This document shows positions 23,923 to 32,329 of a stretch of DNA of 64,000 nt, one piece after another. Made by a program: the position numbers and the translations under genes. The notes beneath the pieces were generated by a model. That model saw nothing but the letters and a program-made list of their open reading frames with translations, did not search any database and was not told the origin of the DNA. The first letter of the stretch is position 1. Every line of letters begins with the position of its first letter. This stretch comes from Pseudomonas arsenicoxydans (GTDB lineage Bacteria > Pseudomonadota > Gammaproteobacteria > Pseudomonadales > Pseudomonadaceae): assembly GCF_006438915.1 (NCBI RefSeq), contig NZ_RCZE01000013.1:124001-188000 (forward strand), written 5' to 3'.

Positions 23923-25639
23923 CGATCAGCAACGGGCACTGGCGGGGTTACTCGGGTTAGGCAGCCATTCGGCGCGCAAGAGTCATTACCCGGAACTGGC
24001 CGCGCGGCTCGACGAACTGGAAGCCGAGCGCAATCGCTATAAATGGTTGTTCGAAAACGCGGTCCAGGGGATTTTCCAGGCCAGCCTGCAAGAAGGCATG
24101 CGGGCCGCCAACCCGGCGTTGGCGCACATGCTCGGTTATCAGGACCCGCAAGAGGTGCTGTTTTCTCTGGCGGACCTGGCGAGCAACCTGTTTGTCGGCG
24201 GCGTCAGTGAGCTGGAAAACATCGGCGAAATCCTCAAGCATCAACGCAGCCTGCACGGGTATGAAACCCAATTGCGGCGCAAGGACGGCAGCAGCCTCGA
24301 TGTATTGATGAACCTGTTGCTCAAGCCCGATCAGGAAGGCCTGGTTGAGGGGTTTGTCGCCGACATCACCGAACGCAAACAAGCCCAGCAGCGTTTGCAG
24401 CAACTCAACGATGAACTGGAGCAGCGGGTCGCCGCGCGCACCGATGAGTTATTGGAAGCCAACCGCAACCTGCAACAGCAAATCACCCAGCGCAAGCAGA
24501 TCGCCGAAGCCTTGCGCGATGCCCGCGACGCTGCCGAAGCCGCCAATCGCAGCAAGGACAAGTACCTCGCGGCGGCCAGTCACGACTTGCTGCAACCGCT
24601 TAACGCCGCGCGCTTGCTGATCTCGACGTTGCGTGAACGAAAACTGCCGGACGTTGAACAGGTCCTGGTCGAGCGCACTCATCAGGCGCTGGAAGGGGCG
24701 GAAGACCTGCTCACTGATTTGCTGGATATTTCCCGGCTCGATCAGGCCGCGGTGAAACCCGACGTTGCCCTTTATCGTCTCGACGAATTGCTCGGGCCGC
24801 TGGTGTCCGAATTTCAATCGGTCGCCGAGGCCGCAGGGTTGAACCTGCGGGTGCATGTCGGCGAGTACGCCATCAGCACCGACCTGCGCCTGATGACGCG
24901 CATCCTGCGTAACTTCCTCAGTAATGCCTGCCGCTACACCGACGAGGGCAGCATCCTGCTGGGCGCAAGGCGCCGCGGCGAAATGCTGCGCCTGGAGGTC
25001 TGGGACACCGGGCGTGGCATCGCCGCAGACCGACTGGATTCGATTTTCCTGGAGTTCAACCAACTCGATGTCGGACGCGCCGCCGACCGCAAAGGTGTGG
25101 GGTTGGGGTTGGCCATTGTTGAGCGCATCGGCAAGATTCTCGGTTATCGGATTCGGGTTAAATCGGTGCCGGGACGAGGTTCGATGTTCAGCATCGACGT
25201 ACCGATTTCCCATGAGGTTCCGCTGCCGATCAGTCAGGCTGCGCCTCAGTTGACCACGGGCAATCCTTTGCCGGGTCGGCGCCTGCTGGTGCTGGACAAC
25301 GAAGTCAGCATTCTCGAGAGCATGAGCGCGCTGCTGGGGCAGTGGGGGTGCGAGGTGGTCACGGCCACGGATGAATCCTCAGCGCTGGCGGCGCTGCGCG
25401 GGCAAGCGCCGGAACTGATCCTGGCGGACTATCACCTCGATCATGGCGTGGTGGGCTGCGATGTGGTCAGGCATTTGCGTGAGCATTACGGCCAGGTGAT
25501 TCCGGCGGTAATCATTACGGCGGACCGCACGGATCAGTGTCGACGCTCGTTGCAGCGACTCGGCGCGCCGCTGCTGAACAAGCCGGTGAAACCCGGCAAG
25601 CTGCGCGCGGCGCTCAGTCAGATGCTTGGCGTTATCTGA
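23906..25639 (+). CDS. ercS: Hybrid sensor histidine kinase ErcS
   Basis: A 577-residue soluble kinase. Order: coiled coil, one PAS domain (about 40-165), coiled coil (DELEQRVAARTDELLEA), HisKA with His226 in AASHDLLQPLNAARLL, HATPase_c (SNACRYT, DTGRGIAAD, GVGLGLAIVERI) and a receiver with Asp508 in ILADYHLDHG. The catalytic core is clearly paralogous to NahK. The start at 23906 has GAGG upstream and overlaps ercA. There is no DNA-binding domain. Its last 8 bp overlap the convergent mutarotase gene. Confidence 0.9.
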   Translation: MAKPSDDQQRALAGLLGLGSHSARKSHYPELAARLDELEAERNRYKWLFENAVQGIFQASLQEGMRAANPALAHMLGYQDPQEVLFSLADLASNLFVGGVSELENIGEILKHQRSLHGYETQLRRKDGSSLDVLMNLLLKPDQEGLVEGFVADITERKQAQQRLQQLNDELEQRVAARTDELLEANRNLQQQITQRKQIAEALRDARDAAEAANRSKDKYLAAASHDLLQPLNAARLLISTLRERKLPDVEQVLVERTHQALEGAEDLLTDLLDISRLDQAAVKPDVALYRLDELLGPLVSEFQSVAEAAGLNLRVHVGEYAISTDLRLMTRILRNFLSNACRYTDEGSILLGARRRGEMLRLEVWDTGRGIAADRLDSIFLEFNQLDVGRAADRKGVGLGLAIVERIGKILGYRIRVKSVPGRGSMFSIDVPISHEVPLPISQAAPQLTTGNPLPGRRLLVLDNEVSILESMSALLGQWGCEVVTATDESSALAALRGQAPELILADYHLDHGVVGCDVVRHLREHYGQVIPAVIITADRTDQCRRSLQRLGAPLLNKPVKPGKLRAALSQMLGVI

Positions 25640-26510
25640 GCGCGCGATACTGCAGGCTGAACCCAAGCTCTGCGCACTGACCTTGCTCCAGCAACCGCAA
25701 ACCCGGTCGACCGGGCAGGTGATGCGCGTTGACGGGGTGGCTCACCGGTTCGATGCAGAAAAACTCCAGACCGACCGGGCAATAGAGCAGGTAGTAATCG
25801 CTGCCGGTGGCCTGGCATTCCAGCGCATAGCCGAGGTCAGGTTGCTCGATCAGGCAATGGCCGTCCCAATGGCAGAAACCGTTGTCGACCAGGGAGGCGG
25901 GTAAGGCGCCCAGTTGACGGAAATCCCAGTCGGCGGGCAATTCGATCAACTCGGTTGGCAGTTTCGAGCCATCGCATAACCAGACTTTCTCGGCCTTGGC
26001 CTGTAGCTGCGTGTTCGCCGTGCGCGGAAAGTAAGGGTGCAAACCGAGGCCATGCCACGCGGCGCGGTCGGCCAGGTGTGTGACCTGTAATTCGATGTTC
26101 AACTGGCCCTTGCTCAGATGAAACCGTTGCCGGGCGCGATAAGCGAACGGCGTGCTGCTGTCGAGTTGCAGGATCACTTCATTGGCCGATTGCGACACCA
26201 CCTGCCAAGGTTGCTGCCAGGCGCTGCCGTGGATGGGCAGCGGATCGGTGAGGCTGTTGGGCGTCAACGCCAGCCAGCCCTCGGGGCAATCGAAGCCACC
26301 ATCGGCGATGCGGTTGGACCACGGCGCCAGTGGATAGCAACCGAGTTTGCCCGGCAAGCCAGTGTTCAGCGCCTGGGCGTCATTGTGACGGAGCAGCGGT
26401 TGTCCCGTGCTGCGAACTGTCCAGTTGACGAGGCTGCCACCGAGCTCGGGGGCGAGGGTGAGGTAGGTGAGTTCGTCTTCGAGTTCGAGAATTTTTGGTG
26501 TCATGGACAT
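25632..26510 (-). CDS. Aldose 1-epimerase family mutarotase of the uronate locus
   Basis: A 292-residue galactose-mutarotase fold. Family features are the Arg in PWSNRIADGGF, the His pair in LPIHGSAWQ and LGLHPYFPR and the catalytic Glu in EFFCIEPVSHP. It is last of four minus-strand genes (porin, uronate dehydrogenase, lactonase, mutarotase), so interconversion of uronic acid or lactone anomers is likely. A repeat of 120 bp separates it from the lactonase gene. The start could be either of two ATGs two codons apart. Substrate is inferred from context. Confidence 0.8.
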   Translation of the reverse strand: MSMTPKILELEDELTYLTLAPELGGSLVNWTVRSTGQPLLRHNDAQALNTGLPGKLGCYPLAPWSNRIADGGFDCPEGWLALTPNSLTDPLPIHGSAWQQPWQVVSQSANEVILQLDSSTPFAYRARQRFHLSKGQLNIELQVTHLADRAAWHGLGLHPYFPRTANTQLQAKAEKVWLCDGSKLPTELIELPADWDFRQLGALPASLVDNGFCHWDGHCLIEQPDLGYALECQATGSDYYLLYCPVGLEFFCIEPVSHPVNAHHLPGRPGLRLLEQGQCAELGFSLQYRALR

Positions 26511-26531
26511 TTCCGCATACTGATGAGCTGT

Positions 26532-26652
26532 TGTGGCGAGGGGGCTTGCCCCCGTTGGGCCGCGAAGCGGACCTCGGCATTATTCAGTCAGACTGCACAG
26601 ACGCCAATGACGACTGCTTCGCAGCCGACCGGGGGCAAGCCCCCTCACCACA
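26532..26652. repeat. Extragenic inverted repeat, TGTGGCGAGGGGGCTTGCCC family
   Basis: Outer arms 26532-26556 and 26627-26652 with inner arms containing CGCGAAGCGG and ACTGCTTCGCAGCCG. It fills the gap between the lactonase and mutarotase genes. Confidence 0.8.
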
Positions 26653-26663
26653 GGGGGCGGGGC

Positions 26664-27572
26664 TTATCTTGTTAATGCAGTCAGGGAATCATTGAACAGC
26701 GGTTCCGGCAACCCGGTAACGCCCGGATCGAGGGCAAACACACCACCGGCCAGGGACTGTTCATCATGGTCATCACCAGGGCGAATCGAGGTCACAAACA
26801 ACGTGTCCAGACGACTGCCACCGAAGGCGCACATGCTGGGTTTCTTCACCGGGACGGCGAGGGAGCGATCCAGTCGGCCGTCAGGGGTAAAGCGGTGAAT
26901 CACCCCGGCGTCATTGCCGCAGATCCAGTAGCAACCGTCGGCATCCACCGCCGCGCCGTCAGGACGCCCGGGGAACTGATTCATGTCGACGAATAGACGC
27001 CGATTGGACGGTGTGCCGCTGTCGATGTCGTAATCAAAGGCCCATATCTGTTGGACCAAGGGATGGGAATCCGACAGGTACATCGTCCGTCCATCCGGGC
27101 TGAAACCCAGGCCGTTCGGGACGATAAACCCGCCCAGTCGTGCCTCAATCGGCCCTCGTTGACCGGCGCTGTAGCGGTAAAGCGCGCCGTCGGCCGCGTT
27201 GGCGCCCATGTTCAACACCATGCTGCCCGCCCAGAAGCGTCCCTGACGGTCGCAACGACCATCGTTCAGGCGCATGTCCGTGCGGGCGTGGTCGACGTGG
27301 GCGAGCAATTGACTGTCGAGGCTGCCGTCGTTTTGTGGGTGCAGATGGAAGAACCCGCTTTCCATCCCGGCCACCCAGCCGCCGTCGCGGTGGCGGGTAA
27401 TGCAGGCGAGCATCTCTGGCGCGGTCCACACATCGACGTGTCCGCTGGCGGCACTCCAGCGTTGCAGGGCCCCGGCAGGAATATCGACCCAGTACAGGGC
27501 GTTTTCCTCGGGGACCCACACCGGGCATTCACCGACAGCGTTACGGGCATCGACAATCAATTCGGCTTGCAT
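26664..27572 (-). CDS. SMP-30/gluconolactonase-family sugar-acid lactonase
   Basis: A 302-residue six-bladed propeller of the SMP-30/regucalcin family. Metal-binding Glu is in VGECPVWVPEENALYW, the Asn/Asp set in MRLNDGRCDRQGRFWAG, VPNGLGFSPDGRTMYLSDS and GRPDGAAVDADGCYW. Uronate dehydrogenase, encoded just upstream, makes aldaro-lactones, so this enzyme probably hydrolyses galactaro- or glucaro-lactone to the aldarate. A GTG two codons earlier is an alternative start. It follows udh by 35 bp. Confidence 0.85.
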   Translation of the reverse strand: MQAELIVDARNAVGECPVWVPEENALYWVDIPAGALQRWSAASGHVDVWTAPEMLACITRHRDGGWVAGMESGFFHLHPQNDGSLDSQLLAHVDHARTDMRLNDGRCDRQGRFWAGSMVLNMGANAADGALYRYSAGQRGPIEARLGGFIVPNGLGFSPDGRTMYLSDSHPLVQQIWAFDYDIDSGTPSNRRLFVDMNQFPGRPDGAAVDADGCYWICGNDAGVIHRFTPDGRLDRSLAVPVKKPSMCAFGGSRLDTLFVTSIRPGDDHDEQSLAGGVFALDPGVTGLPEPLFNDSLTALTR

Positions 27573-27607
27573 GGCCACTCATTCCCTTGGTTTTTTGTTG
27601 TTGGGGG

Positions 27608-28429
27608 TCAGTCGCCGAACGGGCCTGACGCGACAAACGCACCACCTTGGTAAACCATCGCCGGGTCATCAGCGGCCGGCATCGGTTGGGTCTCGATTTT
27701 TTCGCGGAATACTTCGGAGTTGTCCTGTGGTTGATAACCCAGGCCGGATGCGAAACGGTTGTCCCACCAAACGTTCTTGTTGTCGGACACGCCATACACC
27801 ACGGTGTGGCCGACGTTCGGGGCGTACAACGCGCATTCCAGCAATTGGGTCAGGTCGCCGAAGCTCAGCCACGTGCTCATCATGCGGCGGTTTTGCGGTT
27901 CCGCGAACGAGGAGCCGATACGCACGCTGACGGTCTCGATGCCGTAGCGATCGAAGTAAAAACTGGCCATGTCTTCGCCGTAGGACTTGGACAAACCGTA
28001 GTAGCTGTCCGGGCGACGTGGGGAGTGGGCGTCGATGACCTGGTCTTGCTTGTAGAAACCGATGACGTGGTTGGAGCTGGCGAAGATCACGCGCTTCACA
28101 CCGTGGCGGCGCGCGGCTTCATAGATGTGGAACACGCCGCAGATGTTGGCACCGAGGATCTGCTCGAACGAGTGCTCGGTCGACACGCCGCCAAAGTGCA
28201 GGATCGCATCCACGCCTTCGACCAATTGATGCACGGCTTGTTTGTCTGCCAGGTCGCACGGCACGACTTCTTCGCGGTCATCGATCGCTGGAGCGAGGTC
28301 GGCGATGTCCGACAGGCGAATCACATTGGCATAGGGGCGCAGGGTTTCGCGCAAGACTTTACCCAGGCCACCGGCGGCACCGGTCAGCAGCAGGCGATTG
28401 AAAGGGAGGCGGGTGGTTGTAGTAGTCAT
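27608..28429 (-). CDS. udh: Uronate dehydrogenase
   Basis: A 273-residue extended SDR of the Udh family. NAD motif LLTGAAGGLGKVLRE, substrate loop HFGGVSTEHSFEQILGANI, catalytic SSNHVIGFY and YYGLSKSYGED (Tyr-xxx-Lys), and the C-terminal SMVYQGGAF-like MVYQGGAFVASGPFGD. It converts galacturonate and glucuronate to aldaro-lactones with NAD. Sequence follows P. putida and P. syringae Udh closely. The ATG at 28429 gives the family length. The first of three matching operators lies 43 bp upstream. Confidence 0.92.
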   Translation of the reverse strand: MTTTTTRLPFNRLLLTGAAGGLGKVLRETLRPYANVIRLSDIADLAPAIDDREEVVPCDLADKQAVHQLVEGVDAILHFGGVSTEHSFEQILGANICGVFHIYEAARRHGVKRVIFASSNHVIGFYKQDQVIDAHSPRRPDSYYGLSKSYGEDMASFYFDRYGIETVSVRIGSSFAEPQNRRMMSTWLSFGDLTQLLECALYAPNVGHTVVYGVSDNKNVWWDNRFASGLGYQPQDNSEVFREKIETQPMPAADDPAMVYQGGAFVASGPFGD

Positions 28430-28471
28430 GGGAATCCTGGACAAACAGTTGTTGTTATCGAATCGTTGTAG

Positions 28472-28484
28472 GTTGTCGTACGAC
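28472..28484. promoter_or_regulatory. Putative GntR-type operator upstream of udh
   Basis: GTTGTCGTACGAC contains the 10-bp palindrome GTCGTACGAC and matches the sites before the porin gene (GTCGTCGTACAAC at 30088 and the inverted copy at 30147). FadR-subfamily GntR regulators bind dyads of this type. No GntR gene is in the window. Confidence 0.5.
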
Positions 28485-28579
28485 TTTGCTGAAGTATCGT
28501 AAGGCTCTCCGGGTCTTGTCAACGCAACATTGGTTGAAATGGACGGAGGGTCGTTCCTCATCAATCAACACATTTATTC

Positions 28580-28715
28580 TGTGGCGAGGGGGCTTGTCGG
28601 AACGCCGCATCGCCCCGTTGGGCTGCGCAGCAGCCCCAAAACTTAGACATATAGACCGAGTTCATCAGTTTTACGACTGCTGCGCAGCCGAACGGGGGCA
28701 AGCCCCCTCGCCACA
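28580..28715. repeat. Extragenic inverted repeat, TGTGGCGAGGGGGCTTGCCC family
   Basis: The third copy of this family, 136 bp, with outer arms TGTGGCGAGGGGGCTTG and its complement and inner arms GGGCTGCGCAGCAGCCC and ACTGCTGCGCAGCC. Together with the operator it accounts for the 316-bp udh-porin gap. Confidence 0.8.
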
Positions 28716-28745
28716 GGGTCTATGTCAGTCAGTGAAAGATTGGTA

Positions 28746-30044
28746 TTACAGCAGCGAAATCGGGTAGCTGATGAACACGCGGTTCTCGTCGAATTCGTTG
28801 GTGCTGAAGCTCTTGCGAATGCTCGCGTTGCGCCATTTCACGTTGAGGTTTTTCAACGGACCGCTTTGCACCGTGTAGGCCAGTTCGGATTCACGGCCCC
28901 ATTCTTCGCCGTCGGTGATCTTCCCGGTGTGCACGTTATCACCGCTGATGTAGCGGTTCATCATAGTCAGGCCGGGCACGCCCAGGGCGACGAAGTTGTA
29001 GTCGTGGCGCACCTGCCAGGATTTTTCCTGGGCGTTATCGTAGCTGGAGTTGTAGCTGTCGTTGGCCAGCGTGCCGCCGCTGGTGCCGTTGACGCGCATC
29101 CATTGATCATCGCCAGTGAGCTTTTGCAGGCCGACGTAGAAAGTGCTGCCGCCGTATTTGGCCGAGAGCATGGCGAACGCGGTTTTGTTGTCGAGGTCGC
29201 CGTCCAGGGCGCTGCCGTTTTCCTTGCCGATGAAATAGCCAAGGTTGGCACCGAGGGTCCAGTCACCGATCGGCTGGCTGTGGCTCAGGTTGAAATACTG
29301 TTGCTGGTAGATGTCGCTGAGTTCGGCGTACCAGACGCCGACCTGGGTGCGTTTGTCATTGAACGCGTATTCACCGCCACCGAAGTTGAACCGGTCAGAG
29401 GTGATGGCAGCCGATTTGCCGTTCATGAACATGTCTTCCATGCTCGCATCGTTACGCGGGCTGTTCTTCTGGAACTGGCCGCCGTAGAGCGTCAGACCGC
29501 TGATCTCGGTGGACGTCAGCTGGCCACCCTGGAAGGTTTGCGGCAGCGAACGGCCGTCGTCGGAACGCAGGATCGGCAACACCGGCATCCACTCGCCGAC
29601 CTTGATTTCGGTCTTCGAAATCTTGCCTTTGAGCGCCACACCCAAGCGGCCGAAATTGTCGACCGGGCGGCCATCGCTGTCGATCGGCAGCAGTTGCGTA
29701 CCGCCGGTGCCTTTACCGCCGTCGAGCTTTTGCGAGAACAGACCGAGCACGTCCACACCGAAGCCGACAGTGCCCGGTGTGAACCCTGACTTGGCGTCAA
29801 GAATGAAGTTTTGCGTCCACTCCTCAGCCTTGCCTTGCGGATACGCCGGGTTGGTGTAGTTGCGGTTGAAGTAGGCGTTGCGCAGGTTCAGCGTGGCCTT
29901 GGCGTCGTCGGTGAAACCTTCGGCATGGCTGGTCATCGGCAGGGCGAGGGCCAGGCCGCTGCAACCAATGAGGCTCAGGGTATGACGGCGTTTGAAAATC
30001 TGATTTGGGGTGCGGGCGGACGAATTGCGGACGAGCTTGCTCAC
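28746..30044 (-). CDS. OprD-family outer-membrane porin (uronate or aldarate uptake)
   Basis: A 432-residue 18-stranded OprD-type porin. Signal peptide about 1-40 (ending near MTSHAEG), then FTDDAKATLNLRNAYFNRNY, the usual first strand, and a last strand ending in RVFISYPISLL. It starts with GTG at 30044, with GGGAG seven bases upstream; more upstream codons run through operator sequence. Lying first in the uronate gene set and sharing operators with udh, it is probably the entry channel for uronates or aldarates. Confidence 0.85.
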   Translation of the reverse strand: MSKLVRNSSARTPNQIFKRRHTLSLIGCSGLALALPMTSHAEGFTDDAKATLNLRNAYFNRNYTNPAYPQGKAEEWTQNFILDAKSGFTPGTVGFGVDVLGLFSQKLDGGKGTGGTQLLPIDSDGRPVDNFGRLGVALKGKISKTEIKVGEWMPVLPILRSDDGRSLPQTFQGGQLTSTEISGLTLYGGQFQKNSPRNDASMEDMFMNGKSAAITSDRFNFGGGEYAFNDKRTQVGVWYAELSDIYQQQYFNLSHSQPIGDWTLGANLGYFIGKENGSALDGDLDNKTAFAMLSAKYGGSTFYVGLQKLTGDDQWMRVNGTSGGTLANDSYNSSYDNAQEKSWQVRHDYNFVALGVPGLTMMNRYISGDNVHTGKITDGEEWGRESELAYTVQSGPLKNLNVKWRNASIRKSFSTNEFDENRVFISYPISLL

Positions 30045-30087
30045 TGTGACGCTCCCATACTTCTTGTTGTTTTTATTTTTGTCATAC

Positions 30088-30100
30088 GTCGTCGTACAAC
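30088..30100. promoter_or_regulatory. Putative GntR-type operator proximal to the porin gene
   Basis: GTCGTCGTACAAC lies 44 bp before the GTG start. It differs at two positions from the udh copy and at one from the reverse complement of the distal copy (GTCATCGTACAAC). Confidence 0.5.
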
Positions 30101-30146
30101 ATTGCCGGCGATTATTTGCGAGGGCTTGAGGGCTTGTCAATCAGAA

Positions 30147-30159
30147 GTTGTACGATGAC
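30147..30159. promoter_or_regulatory. Putative GntR-type operator distal to the porin gene
   Basis: GTTGTACGATGAC is the reverse complement of GTCATCGTACAAC and therefore an inverted copy of the site at 30088-30100, with centres 59 bp apart. Paired sites would allow looping or cooperative repression. Confidence 0.45.
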
Positions 30160-30210
30160 CTTGCGCTGTAGGTGCAGATGTCGAAGAAACCGGTAGGAGC
30201 CGAGGGAATG

Positions 30211-31071
30211 TCAGCTGGAGATCATGGGGGGCATGGTGCCGAGGAGGGACACTGCTGCGACCGCGCCCATCCCCAGCATCCATTCGAGGATCACGCTGGT
30301 TTTAAGAGTCGACAGGCGCTGCTCGCAATCATTGATGCGCAGGCGATTGAACAGCGCCAAACCGAGCATCGCCGTAATCAGCGCGACCTTGATCAACAGA
30401 ATCAACGCAAATCCAGTAAACAACGGTGTCGGCCAAAACACTCCGGTCAGGACCCGAACGTTGATCAATCCGGTAATCAGCAACCCCGCTACCAAGGCGT
30501 AACCGACACCACTGAAACGCATCAAAATGGCTTTGACAGGTTGCTCTGCGGGCTGCCGCAAGATCATCACCAACAGCATCAATCCGCCGAGCCAGGCGCC
30601 TACGCAGGTCAGGTGAACGACTTGATTGAGCATCAACAACTGGCCGCTCCGGCCATCCAGCATGGCGCCGTGACCGACCGGTGCGAGGGTCGCCAGCAAC
30701 AGACAGGCGAGGCCGATTCTCAGCGGCTTGTTCGCCTGCCACGGGCTCATCAGCAACGCCACCAACAACCCATTGAGCAACAAATGCCAGCGCCAGACCT
30801 GACCGAAAAACGTGTTGCCCAACACCAGATGCAGGGTCGACGGATCGAACGCCGCCTCCCACGCGCCGGCCATGCTCGCGGTGATCAGCAGCAACCAGGC
30901 AATGCCGCTGGCCAACGCTACTGCCGCCAACCAACGACCGGTCAGTTCCAGCTTTCGATCGAGGTGTTCAGCGCGGCCATTGAGCAGCAAGGGCCGAAAC
31001 ACCCACGCACCGAACAGCATCAGCACCATGGTGAAATGCACAAAGCGACACAGCACCATCGCGCTCGTCAT
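30211..31071 (-). CDS. copD: Copper homeostasis inner-membrane protein CopD
   Basis: A 286-residue protein with about eight membrane helices and the CopD/PcoD pattern (FVHFTMVLMLFGAWVFRPLL, VWRWHLLLNGLL, GHGAMLDGRSG, VVHLTCVGAWLGGL), where His residues in helices are likely copper ligands. It follows copC by 3 bp and is thought to pass copper from periplasm to cytoplasm. No copA or copB is adjacent, so this pair probably serves copper uptake, not the full resistance system. Confidence 0.88.
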   Translation of the reverse strand: MTSAMVLCRFVHFTMVLMLFGAWVFRPLLLNGRAEHLDRKLELTGRWLAAVALASGIAWLLLITASMAGAWEAAFDPSTLHLVLGNTFFGQVWRWHLLLNGLLVALLMSPWQANKPLRIGLACLLLATLAPVGHGAMLDGRSGQLLMLNQVVHLTCVGAWLGGLMLLVMILRQPAEQPVKAILMRFSGVGYALVAGLLITGLINVRVLTGVFWPTPLFTGFALILLIKVALITAMLGLALFNRLRINDCEQRLSTLKTSVILEWMLGMGAVAAVSLLGTMPPMISS

Positions 31072-31074
31072 GAA

Positions 31075-31437
31075 TTACTGGCCAACCTTGAAGCCGTAGG
31101 CGCCTTCACTCTTGTGGGTGTCGACGGACACCGCGTGCCACTCGACTTTATAGGTGCCCGCGGTCAGCGGTTCGGCAGGCGTGACGATCAGGGTTTTCTT
31201 GTCGCTGCCTTCAGTGGCGAGGCTCTTGACCGGCACCGCAGCGCCGTCCTTGGTGATTGTGACCTTGGAGAACGTCGCTTCAACGCCTTCGGAAAACTCC
31301 AGGCGCAGCTCCGATGGCGAACTCACGGTGCTGTCGGCCGCCGGGGTCTGGCCTTTCAGATGGGCATGGGCCCATACCGACGACGCGACCAGCAGCGAGC
31401 CGAGGAGGGCGGTGGTGACCAGGGCTTTTTTGAGCAT
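31075..31437 (-). CDS. copC: Periplasmic copper chaperone CopC
   Basis: A 120-residue exported protein. The signal peptide ends at SVWA, leaving His as the first mature residue (HAHLKGQTPA), as required for the CopC Cu(II) site. The other ligands are in SVDTHKSEG. The beta-barrel segments LRLEFSEGVEATFS and YKVEWHAVS are typical. There are no Met-rich loops, so only the Cu(II) site is expected. It heads copCD. Confidence 0.9.
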   Translation of the reverse strand: MLKKALVTTALLGSLLVASSVWAHAHLKGQTPAADSTVSSPSELRLEFSEGVEATFSKVTITKDGAAVPVKSLATEGSDKKTLIVTPAEPLTAGTYKVEWHAVSVDTHKSEGAYGFKVGQ

Positions 31438-31575
31438 CGTGAATACCTCTGAGGCAGGTTCGAAGTGGCGCCAGTTTACCCGCCGACAGCTTAGTGTCGA
31501 AGTTTCGTTTTAGCCTGTCGCCGTGACGTAGAGCCGGATGCTAGTCTTGGTCAACGCTGGTGTCAGGGAGCCCTC

Positions 31576-32196
31576 ATGGGCAATCACAAGATCGGGATTC
31601 GTCGCAGTAACGTCGAGAAAATTCTGCTGGGGGCGGAAAAGGTTTTCGCCGAAAAAGGCTTTGGCGGCACCGCCATGGCCGACATCGCTGCCGAAGTGCA
31701 ATTGCCGCGCTCCAACCTGCATTACTACTTCAGCACCAAGACCGAGCTGTACAGCGCGGTGTTGTTCGATCTGCTGGAAGTGTGGAAGCAGGACGCGTTG
31801 TGCTTCGAGATGTTCGACGATCCGCGTGTGGTGCTCAGCAGTTACATCCGCGCCAAGATGAACCACTCGCGCAGTCGGCCTTACGGCTCGAAAGTCTGGG
31901 CCAACGAGATCATCCACGGTGCGCCGACATTGGGCGAGGCGCTGGACGTCAGCCTGTACGACTGGGCCAAGATGAAAGAAGCGAAAATCCGTCAGTGGGT
32001 GGACGACAAACGCATCCTGCCGGTGGAGCCTTCGAGCCTGCTGTACATGATCTGGGCGTCGACCCAGCACTATGCGGACTTTGATCATCAGGTGAACATT
32101 TTGAATGATCACCAGCCGTTGTCGGACATGCAGTTCGAGCGGGCGGTGCAGACGGTGACCAGTGTGATTTTGCGGGGGATCGGGTTGGAGCCTTGA
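31576..32196 (+). CDS. TetR-family regulator of pyrimidine catabolism (RutR-like)
   Basis: A 206-residue TetR regulator. The helix-turn-helix (ILLGAEKVFAEKGFGGTAMA, LPRSNLHYYFSTKTELY) is followed by a RutR/YcdC-type C-terminal domain (KVWANEIIHGAPTLGEALD, WASTQHYADFDHQV). RutR senses uracil and thymine. Here the gene lies next to the reductive pyrimidine genes and probably controls them. The perfect 13-bp inverted repeat at 36763-36790 is a candidate operator. A repeat separates its end from preA. Confidence 0.8.
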   Translation: MGNHKIGIRRSNVEKILLGAEKVFAEKGFGGTAMADIAAEVQLPRSNLHYYFSTKTELYSAVLFDLLEVWKQDALCFEMFDDPRVVLSSYIRAKMNHSRSRPYGSKVWANEIIHGAPTLGEALDVSLYDWAKMKEAKIRQWVDDKRILPVEPSSLLYMIWASTQHYADFDHQVNILNDHQPLSDMQFERAVQTVTSVILRGIGLEP

Positions 32197-32220
32197 AATT
32201 TTCGGTGCTGCAGCCGTCCC

Positions 32221-32305
32221 CTTCGCGAGCAAGCCCGCTCCCACATTAAACCGCGCTCCTCCAGATGGAATGCGATCAAATGTGGGAGCGGGCTTGCTCG
32301 CGAAG
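32221..32305. repeat. REP-type inverted repeat (TTCGCGAGCAAGCCCGCTCC family)
   Basis: Arms of 27 bp at 32221-32247 and 32279-32305 lie between the convergent TetR and preA genes. Confidence 0.8.
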
Positions 32306-32329
32306 GCGTCAGTTCAGACACTAAAAAAC

